From positions 1-6,961 of the forward strand of contig SLFV01000417.1 of the NCBI GenBank assembly GCA_007124075.1: a stretch of 6,961 nucleotides of DNA, read 5' to 3'. How positions within the stretch are numbered: position 1 is the first letter of the stretch; each line of letters begins with the position of its first letter. Positions 5,414 to 6,961 of the stretch are shown here, piece by piece. Both the position numbers and the translations under genes were made by a program. The DNA is from Roseimaritima sp. (GTDB lineage: Bacteria > Planctomycetota > Planctomycetia > Pirellulales > Pirellulaceae). The notes under the pieces were generated by a model. It worked only from the letters and a program-made list of their open reading frames with translations, did not search any database and had not been told where the DNA came from.

Positions 5414-6961
5414 CTATCCCTCGGCGGAGCTTTGCTCCTGCGTTGGCGGAAGTTCGCTGGCTTCCTCCCCATTGCTTTCCTCTGGAGGAACCCGAACCAC
5501 CGCCACCAAACTGTCGCTGTCGTCTAAGCTCATGATTCGCACACCCTGAGTATTACGACCGATCACGTTGATCTCGCGCGCGGCGATGCGTTGGAGCTTC
5601 CCTTTCGATGTCATCATCAAAATCTCGTCCTCGTCCGTCACGCGCACGATGTCGACAACCTTCCCGTTCCGTTCGCTGGTACGAATGTCCCGCAGGCCCT
5701 TCCCGCCCCGTCGCTGCGTACGATATCGCGCGGTGCCGGAGGAAACCTCGTCCTCGGATTCCACGTCTTCGTCTGTAGTGACCACGGCATTGGGGCCAAA
5801 CGGCGTACGCTTTCCATAGCCACGCTGACAAACTGTCAGCAGGGTGGCGTCGGGATCGGCAACGACCATCCCCACCAAGGCATCGTCGTTGGTCAACGAG
5901 ATTCCTTTGACACCCGAAGTATTTCGCCCCATCGACCGAGCATCACTTTCGTCAAAGCGAATCGCCATGCCATTACGAGTTACCAAGACAATCTCGGTCT
6001 TGGGGCCCACCACCGTGGCTCCGACCAACCGATCTTCGTCTCGCAGTTTTATGGCAATAATGCCACCGCGTTTGGGCCGGCTGTAGCTTTCCAAGCTGGT
6101 CTTTTTAACCAAACCATCCTGGGTCGCCATCATGACGAAGTGTCCCGGGTGATCAAAGTTTCGAATCGCCAAGCATTCAGCAATTTGTTCGTCTTCCGCA
6201 AGGCTTAGTAAGTTCACAATCGCCCGGCCGCGACTTTCTCTGGACAGTTGTGGTAGATCGTAGACTTTTTGCCAATAAACCTTACCTGCCGTCGTAAAAA
6301 ACAACAAAAACTCGTGCGTGCTGGCGACGAACAAATGTTCGATGGGATCTTCATCTTCCGTTTTCGCTCCCTTGAGCCCCTTACCGCCGCGTCGCTGAGC
6401 CCGGTAGGTGGTCGCTGGCGTTCGTTTGATGTAACCGCGATGACTGATAGAAACGACCATCTGTTCTTCGGTAATTAAATCCTCCAGGTCGATATTACCG
6501 ATTTCCTCGTGACTGATTTCCGTCCGTCGCTTGTCGCCAAAACGGCGTTTGATTTCCTCCAGATCCGCCTTGATGATGTCAAAAATGCGTTGCTGGTCCG
6601 CCAAAATCTCCATGTATCCCGCGATCTCATTCAGCAGCTCAGCATGCTCGCCCGCAAGTTTCTCTTGTTCCAAATTGACCAATTGGCCCAAAGTCATCCG
6701 CAAAATCGCGTCGGTTTGGACACTGGTCAGCAGATAACTGTCAGCTTGTCCGCGTTCACTGACAAACTGCGCAAAGCCCACATCTCCTAACGCCCGCTGC
6801 ATCATCGCCGCAGGACACTCGATCAGCATCAACCGCTGTTTGGCCTCGGGTTGCGTGCGGCTGGTGCGGATGGTTTGAATGATTTCATCAATGTTGGCTA
6901 GGGCCAGCAGCAAGCCTTCGACCGTGTGCTTGCGACGACGCGCCCGGTTGAGCAAGAATTC
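5414..6961 (-). CDS. gyrA: DNA gyrase subunit A, C-terminal 515 residues (N-terminus cut by window edge)
   Basis: GyrA is the DNA-cleaving and wrapping subunit of gyrase, which adds negative supercoils with GyrB. The window holds the C-terminal part: the frame enters open at 6961 and ends at a TAG (5414-5416). The catalytic Tyr and quinolone region lie outside. Numbering from the edge, FLLNRARRRKHTVEGLL (2-18) through FGDKRRTEI (141-149) is the end of the cleavage domain with its coiled coil and C-gate. The DNA-wrapping beta-pinwheel follows from about 160. The canonical GyrA box QRRGGKG is at 189-195, which separates GyrA from ParC. A second exact QRRGGKG is at 416-422, where I recall other GyrAs having a degenerate form. 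Between GYGKRTPFG and this box is an extra acidic stretch (about 390-411). MGRNTSGVKG (344-353) and IGRNTQGVRIM (467-477) are blade motifs. The last 24 residues are acidic, with seven Glu and no Lys or Arg. An ORF start at the TTG (6955) is an edge artefact. Confidence 0.95.
   Translation of the reverse strand, partial: EFLLNRARRRKHTVEGLLLALANIDEIIQTIRTSRTQPEAKQRLMLIECPAAMMQRALGDVGFAQFVSERGQADSYLLTSVQTDAILRMTLGQLVNLEQEKLAGEHAELLNEIAGYMEILADQQRIFDIIKADLEEIKRRFGDKRRTEISHEEIGNIDLEDLITEEQMVVSISHRGYIKRTPATTYRAQRRGGKGLKGAKTEDEDPIEHLFVASTHEFLLFFTTAGKVYWQKVYDLPQLSRESRGRAIVNLLSLAEDEQIAECLAIRNFDHPGHFVMMATQDGLVKKTSLESYSRPKRGGIIAIKLRDEDRLVGATVVGPKTEIVLVTRNGMAIRFDESDARSMGRNTSGVKGISLTNDDALVGMVVADPDATLLTVCQRGYGKRTPFGPNAVVTTDEDVESEDEVSSGTARYRTQRRGGKGLRDIRTSERNGKVVDIVRVTDEDEILMMTSKGKLQRIAAREINVIGRNTQGVRIMSLDDSDSLVAVVRVPPEESNGEEASELPPTQEQSSAEG
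5696..5716 (-). other. Second exact GyrA box (QRRGGKG) in gyrA
   Basis: The seven codons for Q416-G422 repeat the peptide of the canonical box at 6377-6397 exactly. The flanks are also alike: YRAQRRGGKGLKG in the first and YRTQRRGGKGLRD in the second. The GyrA box is needed for DNA wrapping; a full second copy in a later blade may add a strong DNA contact, which is inference. Confidence 0.85.
6377..6397 (-). other. Canonical GyrA box (QRRGGKG) in gyrA
   Basis: Q189-G195 of the visible protein lies in the first pinwheel blade after RTPATTYRA, the usual place for the GyrA box. This is the hallmark that separates gyrase from topoisomerase IV and indicates true supercoiling activity. Confidence 0.92.

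Noticed and set aside
5426..5438. Perfect 5-base-pair hairpin with a 3-base loop near the gyrA 3' end
   Set aside because: It is inside the coding region, short, and has no following T-tract on either strand, so it is not a credible terminator.
5591..6208. Open frame of 205 codons on the plus strand opposite gyrA
   Set aside because: It is fully antisense to a clearly conserved gyrA region and its translation shows no known motif; long antisense frames are common in GC-rich genes.
1..6961. Defence island, mobile element, CRISPR or biosynthetic cluster
   Set aside because: No transposase, integrase, spaced repeats, nuclease/helicase modules or change in composition were seen; the genes look like housekeeping and lineage-typical genes.

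Overview
The window reads as chromosomal DNA of a planctomycete, probably of the Pirellula/Rhodopirellula type. This rests on recalled family features, not on a search. The features are a GyrA C-terminal domain with two exact GyrA boxes and an acidic insertion, an exported HEAT-like protein of a style common in that phylum, and a secreted FAD_oxidored-family protein. Base composition looks moderately GC-rich and even across all genes (judged by eye, not counted). I see no tRNA, rRNA, insertion sequence, CRISPR array or phage gene.

Layout from left to right: (1) 1-1047, minus, the N-terminal 349 residues of an exported FAD-dependent oxidoreductase that runs off the left edge. (2) 1127-2320, minus, a PLP-dependent trans-sulfuration enzyme of the cystathionine gamma-lyase/gamma-synthase type. 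(3) 2317-3576, minus, a second, divergent PLP-dependent paralogue that looks like plant-type cystathionine gamma-synthase. Its stop codon overlaps the start of gene 2 in an ATGA. (4) 3577-3968, a 392-base divergent intergenic region. (5) 3969-5402, plus, an exported HEAT-like protein of unknown function. (6) 5414-6961, minus, the C-terminal 515 residues of DNA gyrase subunit A, cut at the right edge.

Genes 3 and 2 form a translationally coupled pair that probably makes and then uses cystathionine, linking cysteine and methionine metabolism. The oxidoreductase lies 79 bases downstream on the same strand. It may be read from the same transcript or from its own candidate promoter, which overlaps the end of gene 2. 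The HEAT-like gene and gyrA converge with only 11 bases between their stop codons and no clear terminator.

I found no convincing undescribed multi-gene system. The points most worth a second look are the coupled paralogue pair with one plant-like member, the double GyrA box with an acidic insertion in GyrA, and the exported HEAT-like protein with two possible starts. The exported flavoprotein with a Sec-type rather than Tat-type leader is also worth checking.
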